Positions 41,889 to 52,745 of a stretch of DNA of 64,000 nucleotides are shown here, in pieces. A program made the translations under genes and the position numbers. The stretch lies in NCBI GenBank assembly GCA_031771865.1, contig JASISA010000010.1, positions 2,604,001 through 2,668,000 of the forward strand, given 5' to 3'. How positions within the stretch are numbered: the first letter of the stretch is position 1; the number at the start of each line of letters is the position of its first letter. The notes beneath the pieces were generated by a model. The model had not been told where the DNA came from and ran no database searches. It was given only the letters and a program-made list of their open reading frames with translations. Source of the DNA: Nothophaeocryptopus gaeumannii. Its lineage: Eukaryota > Ascomycota > Dothideomycetes > Mycosphaerellales > Mycosphaerellaceae.

Positions 41889-43153
41889 ATGACTGGAGGT
41901 GACACAAGCGTCGCTTCTCTGGCTTCTGATCTCCAGAAATTGAGCAGCAATGTCAACGACCAATCTGCCAAGGACGAGATCATCTCCAAAGCCAAAGACA
42001 TCATCTTCGCGCTGCAAAGCCCCGAAAAGCATGCTATGCAGCTCTCCGCAGACGCCATGGGACTCGTCGCCCTCCGGGCTGCCATCCGCTTGAAGTTGCT
42101 CGAAGCTCTGCCCCAAACAGGGTCAGCGTCCCCGGAAGAGATATCGAAGAAGACAGGCGCTCGAACGTCACTGATCGAGCGTTTGTTTCGAATGCTTGTC
42201 GGCATGCGTTTCATCACGCAACACGAGGACGGCCGATACAGTCATACGCATATCAGCATAGGCTATGTTGGAGGCGCTGAGATGTATTTCAGCTACGTGC
42301 TCTATGAGCCGGTGTTCATGAGCCTGGTGCGATATCCAATCGATTATCTGGACAAGTATCCCGAGCGTGAGTTTATCGAGCCGGATGATACCAGGAACAA
42401 CCCTGCGGTTTGGAGGTGAGCTATGCACCATTTAGAAAATTGTGAAAGATGATAAGCTGATTCACTGCTTGCAGGCTAGGAGGCGAGAATGAAAACTTTT
42501 GGGATTTATTTCCCCGCGTACAACCCAAACAATCCGCCAATTTCCATACCGGTCTCGCTGCCCTTGCGCAAAACGCTCCTGTGACGGGTCAATTCGATTT
42601 CGACAGACTCATCCTCTCAGAGGCTGATCAAGATGCCGGCAGAGCTGCTTTGATTGACGTCGGAGGCGGGCAAGGACAGTGTCTGCTCGCGGCGCTCAAA
42701 GTACACAAGAAAATCAGGCCGGAATGGTGCGTACTCCAGGACGTTGCACCCGTAATCGAGGATGCCAAAACCAGTGCCCTTCTGCCAAAGGGTATTCAGA
42801 TGCAGGTCCACGACTTCTGGTCTCCGCAACCAGTCAAAGGCGCTAAGGCGTACTTTATGCGTTGGATCACTCACGATTATAGCGACTCTGCTTGTGTTGA
42901 GATTCTGAAGCATATCGCTGCGGCAATGGCAAAAGACAGTGTATTGTTGGTGAATGAGACAGTTGTGCCGGAGAAAGTGGACGAAGGAAGTCTGTTCGGT
43001 GCTACGCTGGATCTATTCATGTTCAATATTGGTGGGAAGGAAAGGACGAAGAAGAATTTCGAGAAGATCTTTGCCGAGGCAGGCTTGAAGCTGGTCCATA
43101 TTTGGACTTCGTCTGGGACCGTGCAGGCTACCATTGAAGCTGCGTTGGCGTAG
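41889..43153 (+). CDS. SAM-dependent O-methyltransferase (plant COMT-like fold)
   Basis: Exons 41889-42415 and 42475-43153, with a 59-bp intron (GTGAGC...TTGCAG), give 401 aa. The N-terminal dimerisation/winged-helix part includes LVALRAAIRLKLLEALPQ and SPEEISKKTGARTSLIERLF. The SAM-binding motif is LIDVGGGQGQCLLAAL (around residues 234-249), followed by VLQDVAPVIEDA and AKAYFMRWITHDYSD, where the histidine is the usual catalytic base. The conserved C-terminal piece is RTKKNFEKIFAEAGLKLVHI. These enzymes methylate hydroxyls on small aromatic or secondary-metabolite substrates. No polyketide synthase, peptide synthetase or other backbone gene lies nearby, so the substrate is unknown. No targeting signal is seen. 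Confidence 0.92.
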
Positions 43154-43211
43154 TGTGTGTGTAGATGAAATTTGTTGGAGACTGGTGATACCATTGGCTA
43201 ACCGTTAGCAT

Positions 43212-43772
43212 ATGACTCTTGGCAACGTCGTCCCATCTGCAACTTCACGTTTCAGATTCTCACCACCTTCCCTCACATGCCCCACGTCAACATTCAATCT
43301 CCGATGCAACTCATCATGGCTTCCTCCAGCTCCGACCCAGACCAGCTTCACCGCAACAAGCAAGCCCTTCTCCTCCCCTTCACAATGTCCCGCTACTACG
43401 CCGTCATGCACGCCTTTTGCGACGGCGACATCCCACTCCGCCGAAGAAGGCGCCAAATCTCTCCTCCAAGAACCAAACATCACAAAATGCGTGCGTGCGC
43501 ATTGCCATATTATTCTGGGTGCTTTGGGGGAGTTGTGGAGGACATGTGGAGAGTGGAGTGCGACGGGGATGTTTGAGGAGTTGGAGGAGTAAGTTGAACT
43601 ATGTATGCATTGTGGCTCAAAATGCCCCATTCATTTTTGGTTTGTTAGGGTGTGGAGCTGATCTGGTGGGTTTTAAAGGGAGAATAAGCTGCATTGTGAG
43701 AAATTGAGCCAGAGACTGGAGGAGGTCAAGGCGGAGATGATGAAGACAGACAAGAGTAGTGAAGGCAAGTGA
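43212..43772 (+). CDS. small spliced ORF, N-terminal frame uncertain
   Basis: The 3' half is convincing: a frame ending SLLQEPNITKCVRAHCHIIL and GMFEELEE, followed by a 90-bp intron (43589-43678, GTAAGT...TAAAG) and a second exon (43679-43772) encoding NKLHCEKLSQRLEEVKAEMM, ending KTDKSSEGK. The 5' half is ambiguous. In the same frame the sequence is Ser/Thr/Pro-rich and looks like a shadow frame (43212 ATG). The adjacent frame, from an ATG at 43316, reads SDPDQLHRNKQALLLPFTMS and YYAVMHAFCDGD, which looks more like protein. A one-base frameshift around 43430 would join the better halves. It is either a frameshifted gene or a real gene with an odd N-terminus. Function unknown. Confidence 0.45.
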
Positions 43773-43961
43773 AAGCGAGTATTACTACTACTATCTGGCA
43801 GCTAAATTATGGACGCTGCGCCCGCTTCGCGTACCATGCATGATATGAAAGATGGAAACATACCAAGGATGATCCTGCGAATGATACCAATTGTCGACCC
43901 AATCTTTCCCTGTACTTGCTTATTGCGCCAAGGTGCTCATGCTTCATATATATATATTCCA

Positions 43962-44898
43962 TCACAAGAAGAACCCAATCGCCACGAGAACAGCTGCAAC
44001 CAGAACTCCACAGCGCGCCATCGACGCCTTGCCAGTGAACTGCGTCGGCGAATACCCCGAAGTCGCGTTAGTCGTGTTCGAGACATATCCAGTGGGCGGC
44101 GGAGGGACAACGCCGCCGTACGTCGTGGGTGTGGGTGTAGGAGTCGCTGCCATGGCGGACGAGGAAGATGCAGAGGACGTCATACCACCATAGCCTGCGG
44201 GTGTGGCAGATGGTGTCTCAGAAGTCGAGGAAGAAGACATTGGCATTGGCATTGGCATTGCAGCAGCAGAAGAAGACATTGGAGTCTTGCCGCCCTTGCC
44301 AACTCCTGTTCCGGCGTATGCAGCCACACCTCGAGCGAGGTTGTCTTCGATGGGCTTGGCTAAGTCGCTCGCTACACTTTGGAGGGAAATTGGGAGCTTG
44401 GCGATTAAAGCCTTGGCTAGGTCCGCTGCGCCGGATTGAGCTGCCTGTATGGGAGAATGGGAGATTAGCCTGCGTTACACGTTCGAAAGAGTGAGCTTTT
44501 AGTGTTCTCATTCAACGCACCTCCAATGCAGAATGAACTACATCACCCAGTCCGGCGCCAACGAACGTGTCTTTCTTCGAGACCAAGTTATCAACAAGCA
44601 TCTTCACATCGCTGTCGAGATCCTTGATTGGTTGCACCAGGCCGAGTGCATCTTCTTGAGATACTTCTCCCAGAGAATTGGCTTCATTCGTAGCCTCTTT
44701 GAGACCTTTGTCGATCGCAGAAGACGCATCCACCAGTGACAGTGCTCCGGAGCTGTCCCCATTGAAGCTGGTGACGCCAGAATTGAGCTTTTCCGCAGAG
44801 GACCCGATCTCTGTGAGCTTGTCGTTGATGTCCGATACAGACGATTGTGCGGCGACCAGCGTAAGGGCGCCGAGAAGGAGTGAAGCGTTCAGCTTCAT
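43962..44898 (-). CDS. HsbA-like secreted GPI-anchored surface protein
   Basis: Exons 44521-44898 and 43962-44444, with a 76-bp intron (GTGCGT...TACAG), give 286 aa. The ATG at 44898 opens a signal peptide (MKLNASLLLGALTLVAAQSS). The hydrophobic surface-binding protein A domain follows (residues about 20-165), seen as amphipathic helices with VSDINDKLTEIGSSAEKLNS and QSGAADLAKALIAKLPISL. Then comes a Ser/Thr/Pro/Met-rich stalk with an (MP) run (AAAMPMPMPMSSSS) and a C-terminal hydrophobic tail (CGVLVAAVLVAIGFFL) after a small-residue site, consistent with GPI anchoring. HsbA in Aspergillus binds hydrophobic surfaces and recruits lytic enzymes. A cell-wall or surface-adhesion role is inferred from that family. 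Confidence 0.82.
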
Positions 44899-46303
44899 TT
44901 CGTTGGGTGTTTGTCTTGCTGCGAGAAGAACGAGAGTCGGCAAACAAACTGCTCCAGGGGCCGGAAAGATAAGTACGTGTGATCTTCAGGCCGGACGATA
45001 AAGCTACGTGCAGGAGGGCCTGGCTTTCCTTTCATGCTGCAATCTCAAGAGTAGCATGGTCGCTTCGATGCCTCGGTCCCGTCTCCCCAATGTTCCTGAC
45101 AGGAGGAAAGGTGCATGCTTGCGATCAAGGAGTCAAGGGGGAGGTGAATTGCCCCTCACTAAGTTTGGTGAGAACAACATTGCCCTGACCATGTTTGAGT
45201 TCTCAAAACGAACATGGGTGGGGCCATACCATGATCTCCAATTCCCTTCTTTATCAGCGCACGCGTCACTGACCAGTGCGCGACTGGTCCCATCGTTCAC
45301 AAAGCCTGTTAGCGATTTTGTTAGCGTGGAAGTCTGGAGCGTGATGGTGCAAAGGTAGGACTTGTCGGCTTTGGGAAGTTCGCGTGGCATGCAGCACAGA
45401 TCTTCTTGTTCGCATGGTGCACACGGCTTCATCCTCTAGATTTAATAAGCCGGTGGAAGGCTCGAGAACGAGCGTTGCTCTGGAAAGTTGCAAATATCAA
45501 TCTGCAGCACGTCACATTGTCGACGTCGAACGCAATGGCTTGAATCTCACCGTTGTGCTTCTCAAAAGCGTTCCGCTGTTCCGATGCCCTAGTACGTTTG
45601 TAGTTCTGTGTGATGGGATAGATCCGTGCAAACCAGGTCTTGCGGTCGAGACCACAAGCATATCTGGAGCCTTAGACGTGCGTCGATACATGGGCCATGT
45701 CCGCGCTTGAAGAGAGGGGCCTCAATGCCTCGGAAACAAATGTCGAGTGGAGAAGCAAGACCGTGCTGCGTATGGAGCGGTTGGTAATGGTGAGATTCAA
45801 GTAGATGTTAGAGTCTGCTAAGATGTCAATCGCTCGCCTTACAAGACAAAACGGGAGACAGAGAGCTGCAGAAGCTCACACCAGTCGCTACTCATTTTCG
45901 CTTGAAGCTCGCAGCGTGTTGCAATCAATGTGTAGAGCAACATATTCTCGTGAGGTGCCTGACCGATCAGGCAAGACCACGCAGCGTGTTGCTAGATCTG
46001 TCAATCATAACATGGATGAACGTAGCAGCTGATCACTTCGTCCCCGCTTCTGCTTCTCCGGAAGCACATGCGATGGAGGGATGCTTGGTGTGAGCTGATG
46101 AACCACTACTGCCAAGCTTCCGTGCATCAGTCGGGCTCAATGACTTCTCGGCTGAGTTTCCTCATTCGCCTAAGGACCGTTGCTGTATCAACACCGTCGA
46201 CGTAAACAATCCAAACCGCCTTTCTCACAATCGTCCAACCTCACGTGCTCTTGCTGGGATCCAATGGTGCATATCGTATACAGGCAATTCATCAATTGGA
46301 AGC
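44899..46303. other. 1.4-kb intergenic region
   Basis: A 1405-bp interval between divergent genes (HsbA-like, minus; GCNA-like, plus). A plus-strand ORF of about 108 codons (45384-45710; ATG at 45390) has an unremarkable composition and no domain. No repeat or RNA gene was recognised. Confidence 0.45.
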
Positions 46304-48241
46304 ATGGCCCGATTGCGACGGGCTGCCGCGGAGCAGACACAACCATCATCTACACCGGACCTCACCATCCAACAACCCACATCAAAACCCGCAAGACCCT
46401 CACGCAAGCCAAGATATGCCATCTCCGACGATTCAAGTGCTGAGGAGTCAAATGCCATGTCCAACGTGAGGCAGAGGAAACCGACTCAGCCAGTCGCAAC
46501 CACGAAGACCCAAGTCAGATTAGCCCCTCTGAAGTCGTTAGGAAGCCGGAGCAACTTCACGATCCAGGACGACCCTCCGGAGAAGACACGGAGAAGATCA
46601 CCTCTGGATCAGAGTCCGAGAGTGTTGTTGCAGAAAAGTATGTCTCCGAGGAAGAAGACTGTTCGACAACCTTCGCCACTGGCGGATCTCGACCGGGAAC
46701 ATGAGCCGGACGAGCCAGCGACTTCTCAAAATGAACTGCCAAACCATGAGGTACAGACGGAAATTGACGTGGAGGAGAGCATCTGGTGCGGATCAGATGT
46801 AGACTCTTCAAGATCTGAAGCCGATCTTCCAAGCCCGAGCACCTTCTTCCCACCCAGACGTAAGGAGACGCCGAAGAATCCCCCAGATATCTCGAGACAA
46901 ATGCAGGCGTTATCCTTATTCGACGATGACGTTGAGAAGCTTGTTCAAAAACCTCGGATACCTAGTTCGGATACCCACGTCAGCGAGTCTACTGCTGGCA
47001 ATACTTCAGACAAGGAGAACGTAGACGCCATCATTCGCTTCTCTCCGCCTCGGTCTAAGAAGCCGGCGCTGCGAGACTCGTTTGATCGCCCTTCGACTCC
47101 TCCCCCGCCTGCGTCTCCATCCAAGGGTAAATTGCTATCACCATCGAAGAGAGCACGGAAAATGCCAACACCTCCTCTACGGCCAAGTCTGGACGCCTTC
47201 TGGACTGCCGATGCCGTCAACGAATGGAATGACCAGTATTCGCCGCAGAAGCCCCTGCGCTCGCCCAAGAAGCTCTTCATGCCCTCAACCACCACTGAGG
47301 ATTCTTCAGTACAAGTCTCGCCATGCAAGCTCAGCCCAACCAAGCGCACTAAAGCCGATATCCAGGCCCGCAAAGACTGGGACACTCGTAAAATCTCACT
47401 TGCACAAGACTTTCTCACTGAACTAGACGAAACCATTTCAAAAGGCCAAATCGCAGAGCTTTCAGCGAGCACTGGAGGTGTCAAGATCGTCTGGTCGAAG
47501 ACCCTCAACTCGACGGCCGGCCGCGCAAACTGGCGCAGAGAAACCACAAAGTCCAGCTCCAAGTCTGAACCAGACATCCACGTCATCACCCACAAACACT
47601 TCGCCTCAATCGAACTTGCCGAGAAAGTCCTCACCTTCTCCACCGACGCCGAGACAAAACTTTTGAACGTCCTCGCACACGAGTTCTGCCACCTGGCCAA
47701 CTTCATGATATCTGGCGTCAAAGACCAACCTCACGGCGCGAGCTTCAAGTCTTGGGGCCGCAAGTGCTCGGCTGCTTTTGGATTGAGAGGTGTGGAAGTC
47801 ACGACGAAGCATAGCTATGAGATTGAGTATAAGTACGTGTGGAGATGTGAGGATGAGGAGGGGTGTGGTATGGAGTTCAAGAGACACAGCAAGAGTATCG
47901 ATCCGAAGAAGCATCGGTGTGGTGGGTGTAGGGCGCCGTTGATGCAGATCAAGCCGGTTCCGAGGGGTGGTGGTGGAGGAGGAAAGAAGACGGGGACTCC
48001 AATTGAGTTCGGTGCCAAGGCAGGAGCGGTGTCTGGTTATGCAGCGTTCGTGAAGGAGCACTTCGCTGGACTGAAGAAGAGCATGCCTGGAGCGACACAG
48101 AAAGAGGTCATGGAGGCGCTGGGCAAGAAGTATCGTGCCGAGAAAGCCGCGAAGGAGGTGTCTGCCGCTGATGTTGATAATGTGGCAAAAAAGTTGGGAA
48201 GCGTGAAGTTGGATGTTCGGGAAGTCATCGAGTTGGACTGA
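46304..48241 (+). CDS. GCNA-like SprT metalloprotease with C-terminal HMG-box segment
   Basis: A single exon of 645 aa. Residues 1-350 are disordered, basic and Ser/Pro-rich. The SprT-like domain covers about 355-560: ISLAQDFLTELDETISKGQI, an ITHKHFASIELAEKVL helix, and the zinc-protease site HEFCH (residues 459-463) in NVLAHEFCHLANFM, with the third ligand likely in the following HGASFKSWGRKCSAAF. A zinc ribbon follows (VWRCEDEEGCGMEF with HRCGGCRAPLMQI). The C-terminus (about 570-615) resembles an HMG-box half (GYAAFVKEHFAGLKKSMPGA, EALGKKYRAEKA). This order (disorder, SprT, zinc ribbon, HMG) is that of GCNA/ACRC, which acts on DNA-protein crosslinks in the nucleus. The fungal role is inferred. 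Confidence 0.86.
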   Translation: MARLRRAAAEQTQPSSTPDLTIQQPTSKPARPSRKPRYAISDDSSAEESNAMSNVRQRKPTQPVATTKTQVRLAPLKSLGSRSNFTIQDDPPEKTRRRSPLDQSPRVLLQKSMSPRKKTVRQPSPLADLDREHEPDEPATSQNELPNHEVQTEIDVEESIWCGSDVDSSRSEADLPSPSTFFPPRRKETPKNPPDISRQMQALSLFDDDVEKLVQKPRIPSSDTHVSESTAGNTSDKENVDAIIRFSPPRSKKPALRDSFDRPSTPPPPASPSKGKLLSPSKRARKMPTPPLRPSLDAFWTADAVNEWNDQYSPQKPLRSPKKLFMPSTTTEDSSVQVSPCKLSPTKRTKADIQARKDWDTRKISLAQDFLTELDETISKGQIAELSASTGGVKIVWSKTLNSTAGRANWRRETTKSSSKSEPDIHVITHKHFASIELAEKVLTFSTDAETKLLNVLAHEFCHLANFMISGVKDQPHGASFKSWGRKCSAAFGLRGVEVTTKHSYEIEYKYVWRCEDEEGCGMEFKRHSKSIDPKKHRCGGCRAPLMQIKPVPRGGGGGGKKTGTPIEFGAKAGAVSGYAAFVKEHFAGLKKSMPGATQKEVMEALGKKYRAEKAAKEVSAADVDNVAKKLGSVKLDVREVIELD

Positions 48242-48375
48242 GGGTATTGTTTACTTATTCGCAAGTAGTCACCATGCCTCCTCCATTGGAGTCAGATACT
48301 CTCTCGTACCGCAACAATCGTGTCGCCCTCTCCGAATTTTCCCCCCATGTTCCTGTCTCCTCCTGTCCTAACCCC

Positions 48376-49043
48376 TCATTCTTCCTCAAATAAACCCCAA
48401 TCCCTCACCTGGAACGTCTCCAAAACCCTCTCTCTAAGCCTCATCCCATCCTCAATCAACCTCCCATACTTCCCACCACCCAAGTCCACCTCTTCCTTGT
48501 CATAATCCCCAGGAACATGAGGTACATTAATCGCCACCACAATATCCGTCTTGACTTTCTCCAATCTAATCAGCAATACCAACATTCCTACGAAATCCGG
48601 TTCATTCGCCCTCCCTCTCTGCTTCTCTCCCGCCGGACTCGTCGCTAGTAAAGTGAAAGCCGACGTGTCCGGCATTTTCGTGAGATGTGCGGTTCCAGTC
48701 GAGTGCAAGGTAGTTTGTCCAGCACCTTCTTCGACAATGTCTGATAAATGGAATTTGAGAGCTTCGATGTCGTCGTTGGTGGGGTTCTCTACACGTTCGA
48801 GAATGTCGAACGCGATTGAGGAAAATCCTAAGCGGTCGAGGTAGACTTCTTGGTTGTCGGGGACTTGGCGGATTTCTCTGCCCAGAAAACCAAAAAAGAA
48901 ACGTTAGTATCGGGCTGAGATGCAGGGAGGATATGGGGTTTTGGGGAGGCGAGATTGTGGACTTACGAGACATCTTCGAATGTTGATGGGATTTCTGCGG
49001 TGATGGCTCCCCCGAAGAGCTCGACGAGCTTGAATTGGGTCAT
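48376..49043 (-). CDS. MOG1: Ran GTPase-binding protein Mog1
   Basis: Exons 48967-49043 and 48376-48877, with an 89-bp intron (GTAAGT...GGGCAG), give 192 aa. The N-terminus FKLVELFGGAITAEIPSTFE and the acidic RQVPDNQEVYLDRLG are diagnostic of Mog1. Other conserved parts are SIAFDILERVEN and IVVAINVPHVPGD near the C-terminus. The fold is PsbP-like. Mog1 binds Ran/Gsp1, promotes nucleotide release and supports nuclear protein import. The length matches yeast Mog1 (218 aa) roughly. It converges with the GCNA-like gene at a distance of 134 bp. Exon 1 is short (25 codons) and would be missed without splicing. Confidence 0.92.
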
Positions 49044-49535
49044 CTAGTGAGGTATCCTCAGTAATGAGCAAGGTAGAAGCAGCCGTTTGTTGTTGAGGTT
49101 GAATGTCTTTTCGTTTGGGATATTCACGATCGTCTGCTTTGCAATTGGACTTTTATGGAAGTTTGCCGGGCGGGCAACACTTGGCTCCAAATCAGGCAGG
49201 AAACATGACGGATGTCTGTCAGGTGATGCACACGGAGAGGCGGGAAAGAAAGGAATGAACGAGAGAGTGAAGTTGGAATTCGTGATAATTGTACATTTCA
49301 TTCATGCTGTGAAGTGCAGGTGGCGGAACTGTGCCCGCTCTCCAGCCTCAGGCATCATCTATGTGAGCGCCGATGCAATGCATCAATGCTATGCAATTCT
49401 CTCGACGAGATTCGCTCAACCGACCACCAACGTACTCCGAGCTGCTGCGTGGCTCGAGTTTGTATGGAGCTGGCCTCTTTGCACACTTCGTGCGTTCTTT
49501 TTGCTCTGGCCCTTTTCGCCATCCGACTCTGCAGT
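49044..49535. other. intergenic between RPN9 3' end and MOG1 promoter
   Basis: A 492-bp interval. ORFs of up to 150 codons cross it on both strands, but they overlap RPN9 in antisense or lack any pattern. Confidence 0.45.
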
Positions 49536-50737
49536 CTAAGCCCACACATCTTGCCCGACACCCTCGATCCAGTTGCCGAGACGCTCGACACCCCCGTCCC
49601 ACTCTCGCAGTCTGGTGCGCATGCCCTCGATGCCACTCCTGTCCAGCACCTTGGGCTGCACCCAAGTTATCCGCGCCACCTCCGCAACCTGATCGATGCT
49701 TCCTCTTAACAACCCCAAGCTCAACGCCTTCATGATCAGGTGCTCGATCTCATCATGCTGCACCTTCGTCTCCTGGCTGATCGTATTGAAAGTCATGCTT
49801 CGGTCTTGTGGGGGTCGTGAGAAGACGAGCTGTGTGAGGGCGGAAAGCGAGATCTTCTGGTACAAGAACTGTTGGTGTTGCTTGAGAAGTGCATTCGCAT
49901 CGATATGCTGCTGGAGGATGTTGTAGGCCTGAAGATCACCCCTGTTGAATGCGAATAGAAGATCTCGCAGCCAAGCGTGGCTAGTCTTGTTGAGGCTGTC
50001 GAGGATAGGGTGGAGGAGAAGCTCTCCAAAGTTGTAGATGTTCTCACTGACAAGCGCGGCGATCGAGAGGTCGTGGGCGATGCGTTGGCGGTCGCTCTCC
50101 GTAATGTCTTTGAGCTCGACGCAGGCGAGGTAGAGGAGAGCGGTGCGGTAGTACTTTGCGAACTCGTGCTCGTGTTGGTAGTAAGATGCGCTGACCCAGT
50201 AGAAGTTGGCGTGGACTTCGGTCTCGACCGAATCGAAGGTATCGAGGATGGACTCGCACTTGTCGAGATCTTTGCGAGCTTCGGCGATCTGCTTCAAGCT
50301 GAGGCGCACATTTGCGACTGATGTGAGGGCATAGACGTATGCGTCTTGCGATGCTGGCTTGTCGACTCTGGCGGCCAGCTGTGTGAGGAAGGTCAACCGC
50401 TCGTTGTCATCTGTTGAGTATCAGTATTACGCTTTCTCTTCGTAGCTGCTATATGCTGCCCACCCTTGCACTGATTCGCCGTGCTCAGCCCAACTCGCAC
50501 CAGCTTCAACTGGTTGATCTTGTCGGCAAAGGTCTTGACGAAGGTGTTGTAGATTGGCAGCCGCTGTGGCTTGCTCTCGTGCTCGTTGTAGTATCGCACC
50601 AGGATGTCCGTAAGCTCGTGCCATAGCTTGCGCTCCCAGTAGTCTTCGAAGCTTAGGAAGTAGTGCTGCAAGTCATCTGGGGCGTCATCACGCTGCTCTT
50701 GCAAGAAGTTGGCGATCTTCTCGTTGTCAACGGCCAT
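49536..50737 (-). CDS. RPN9: 26S proteasome regulatory particle lid subunit Rpn9
   Basis: Exons 50464-50737 and 49536-50410, with a 53-bp intron (GTGGGC...CAACAG), give 382 aa, matching Rpn9/PSMD13 (about 376-393). Characteristic sequences are LSFEDYWERKLWHELTDIL, KINQLKLVRVGLSTANQCK across the intron, and DKPASQDAYVYALTSVANVR. The C-terminal PCI domain includes SALTQLVFSRPPQDRSMTF, EIEHLIMKALSLGLLRGSID and VARITWVQPKVLD. Rpn9 is a PCI subunit of the lid and helps incorporate Rpn10. Without the intron, exon 1 would run into a stop after a Lys/Arg-rich tail, so splicing is secure. The gene is divergent from NDUFA9. Confidence 0.95.
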
Positions 50738-51140
50738 GTTCGTTTGCCGCTGCCTCTGCAGCTGTTCGGAGTCGGAGTTGGGAGGGAAACTTGGCGAGGC
50801 TAGTTATTCGAGGCCGATGAGATGGTGATATCTTGTGGTGGACAGCGGCGATGAGCTGAATGTGTCGATGTTGGATGTTTTGATGCTCAGCACATGAAAG
50901 TCAAGTCGCGGGCGTCGGTCTAGAGGTGCGTCGTCGCGCCAGCAAGAGCAAGCAGAGCCGCATCAATGCAAGGGCCACTTCTCGGAAGCTGCAGCCGAGA
51001 AAGCTCCACGCTCCAGCCAACGACATCGACGGGGAATAAGACGACACTCGATACACCCTCACCAGAAGCAGTCCGACCTGTCGATGGAGTAGTCGCTCCT
51101 CCACCACATCGACACCGACTCACTTCTCCGCTCCCCGGCC
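50738..51140. promoter_or_regulatory. divergent promoter of RPN9 and NDUFA9
   Basis: A 403-bp interval between two divergent starts. No clear TATA box or known motif was identified. Confidence 0.4.
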
Positions 51141-52381
51141 ATGGCTGGCCTCCAATCCAGCACAATGGCTCTCCAGCGCCAGCTCGTCCGACCGAATGGC
51201 TCCTCCCTCACCACACGACTGGCGAAGACCGCCGCAGCACCGACCCAATGCCGCCGCAACATCCAGGACATCGCCATTACAAGGACTGGCAAGCCGATCA
51301 TTCGGACACCGGGTGGTAGGAGTAGCTTGGGAGGCCACACTGTCACAGTCTTCGGCGCAACGGGATTCTTGGGCCGATACATTGTGAATCGCATGGCTCG
51401 TGCAGGAAACACTGTCGTTGTTCCCTTCCGTGAAGAGATGGCAAAGAGGCATTTGAAAGTCACCGGTGACTTGGGCAGAGTTGTCTTCATTGAGTACGAT
51501 TTGAGAAACACTGCCTCCATTGAGGAGTCCGTGCGGCACTCAGACATCGTCTACAACTTAGTCGGTCGCGACTACCCGACCAAGAACTTCGATTTGGAAG
51601 ATGTGCACGTTGAAGGAACAGACAGAATCACTTCGGCCGTCGCCAAGTACGATGTTGACCGTCTGATCCACGTTTCCTCCCACTCCGTCCACCCGGAGTC
51701 GCCTTCAGAGTTCTTCCGAACAAAGTGGCAGGGAGAGCAGATCGCACGCGAGATCTTCCCAGAGACCACCATTGTCCGACCTGCACCTATCTTCGGTTTC
51801 GAGGACCGTCTCCTCCACCGTCTTGCTCGAGCCACCAACGTCTTGACTGGAAATAACATGCAGGAACGCTTCTGGCCAGTGCACGCCATCGATGTTGGCA
51901 AGGCACTGGAGCAGATTGGAATGGACGACAGTACCGCTGGTGAGACCTTTGAGTTGTATGGCCCCAAGCAATACACCATGCAAGAGATTTCAGAACTGGT
52001 CGACCGAGAAATGATCAAGAAGAGGCGGCATATAAATCTCCCCAAGGCTGTCCTGAAGCCCTTCTTTGGTGCACTGAACAAGGTCTTGTGGTGGCCTGTT
52101 GGCAGCGCTGACGAGGTCGAGCGTGAGTTCTTGGACCAGTTCATTGACAAGAACGCCAAGACATTCAAGGATCTGGACATTGAGCCAGGCGATCTTGCTG
52201 CTTTCACATACCGATACCTGGTGAGTTCTGAAGTATCAAGGAAAGATGTTCAGAAGAATTTCGCTAATCAGTGTGATCTCAGCAATCCTACCGAAGCTCA
52301 TCATATTACGACCTGCCACCAATGACCGAGAAGGAGAAGCGAGAAGAGAAGAAGTACCTCCACGTCCTGGACGACCAATAA
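51141..52381 (+). CDS. NDUFA9: NADH:ubiquinone oxidoreductase 40 kDa subunit (NDUFA9)
   Basis: Exons 51141-52220 and 52283-52381, with a 62-bp intron (GTGAGT...CTCAG), give 392 aa. An Arg/Ser/Thr-rich presequence (residues 1-45) precedes the atypical short-chain dehydrogenase fold. The nucleotide-binding motif is TVTVFGATGFLGRYIVNR, followed by VVFIEYDLRNTASIEESVR and IVYNLVGRDYPTKNFDLED. The active-site-like segment is SSHSVHPESPSEFFRTKWQG, with the complex I-specific KWQGE. The last exon gives QSYRSSSYYDLPPMTEKEKR, agreeing with fungal orthologues. NDUFA9 is an accessory subunit of the peripheral arm of mitochondrial complex I and holds NADPH tightly. The start was taken at the first ATG; another at nine codons on would preserve the presequence. 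Confidence 0.95.
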
Positions 52382-52745
52382 ATGTACAGATCGTAAATCT
52401 CGTTGAGCTCGGAATCGAGCTCTCTAGAACTGCTGTGAAACTGACAGCAACTTTGTATATATGATACCGCAAAACTGTTCCATTTGTTCATGAATCTGCT
52501 GACCTCGTTCATACCCTGTGCAGGCCTCAAATACGGACATCAAATCACGAATTCTACCTCTACAGTGCGCATGTCCCGAGAAGTCGCTGTAGCTACCATG
52601 TTTGCAGGCCCAAAGTTAATTGCAGGCCGCCCGTATCACCACGTGAGAGGGCGAATTTCGCAACTGCTCAGCCCCAGCTTGCAACCTCACCTCGTACATC
52701 GCCCCAAGGCTTCCATCGATTTGATTTTCACAACGACTTTGTAAC
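52382..52745. other. intergenic
   Basis: A 364-bp interval between NDUFA9 and the first F-box-like gene. No features were recognised. Confidence 0.45.

Noticed and set aside
35227..43153. TauD-type dioxygenase, class II aldolase-like protein and O-methyltransferase as a secondary-metabolite cluster
   Set aside because: No polyketide synthase, peptide synthetase, terpene synthase, cluster transcription factor or cluster transporter lies among them. VPS51 and a dead BTB-like gene separate them.
43205..43630. 141-codon minus-strand ORF
   Set aside because: It is antisense to the spliced plus-strand ORF, whose intron and second exon are better supported.
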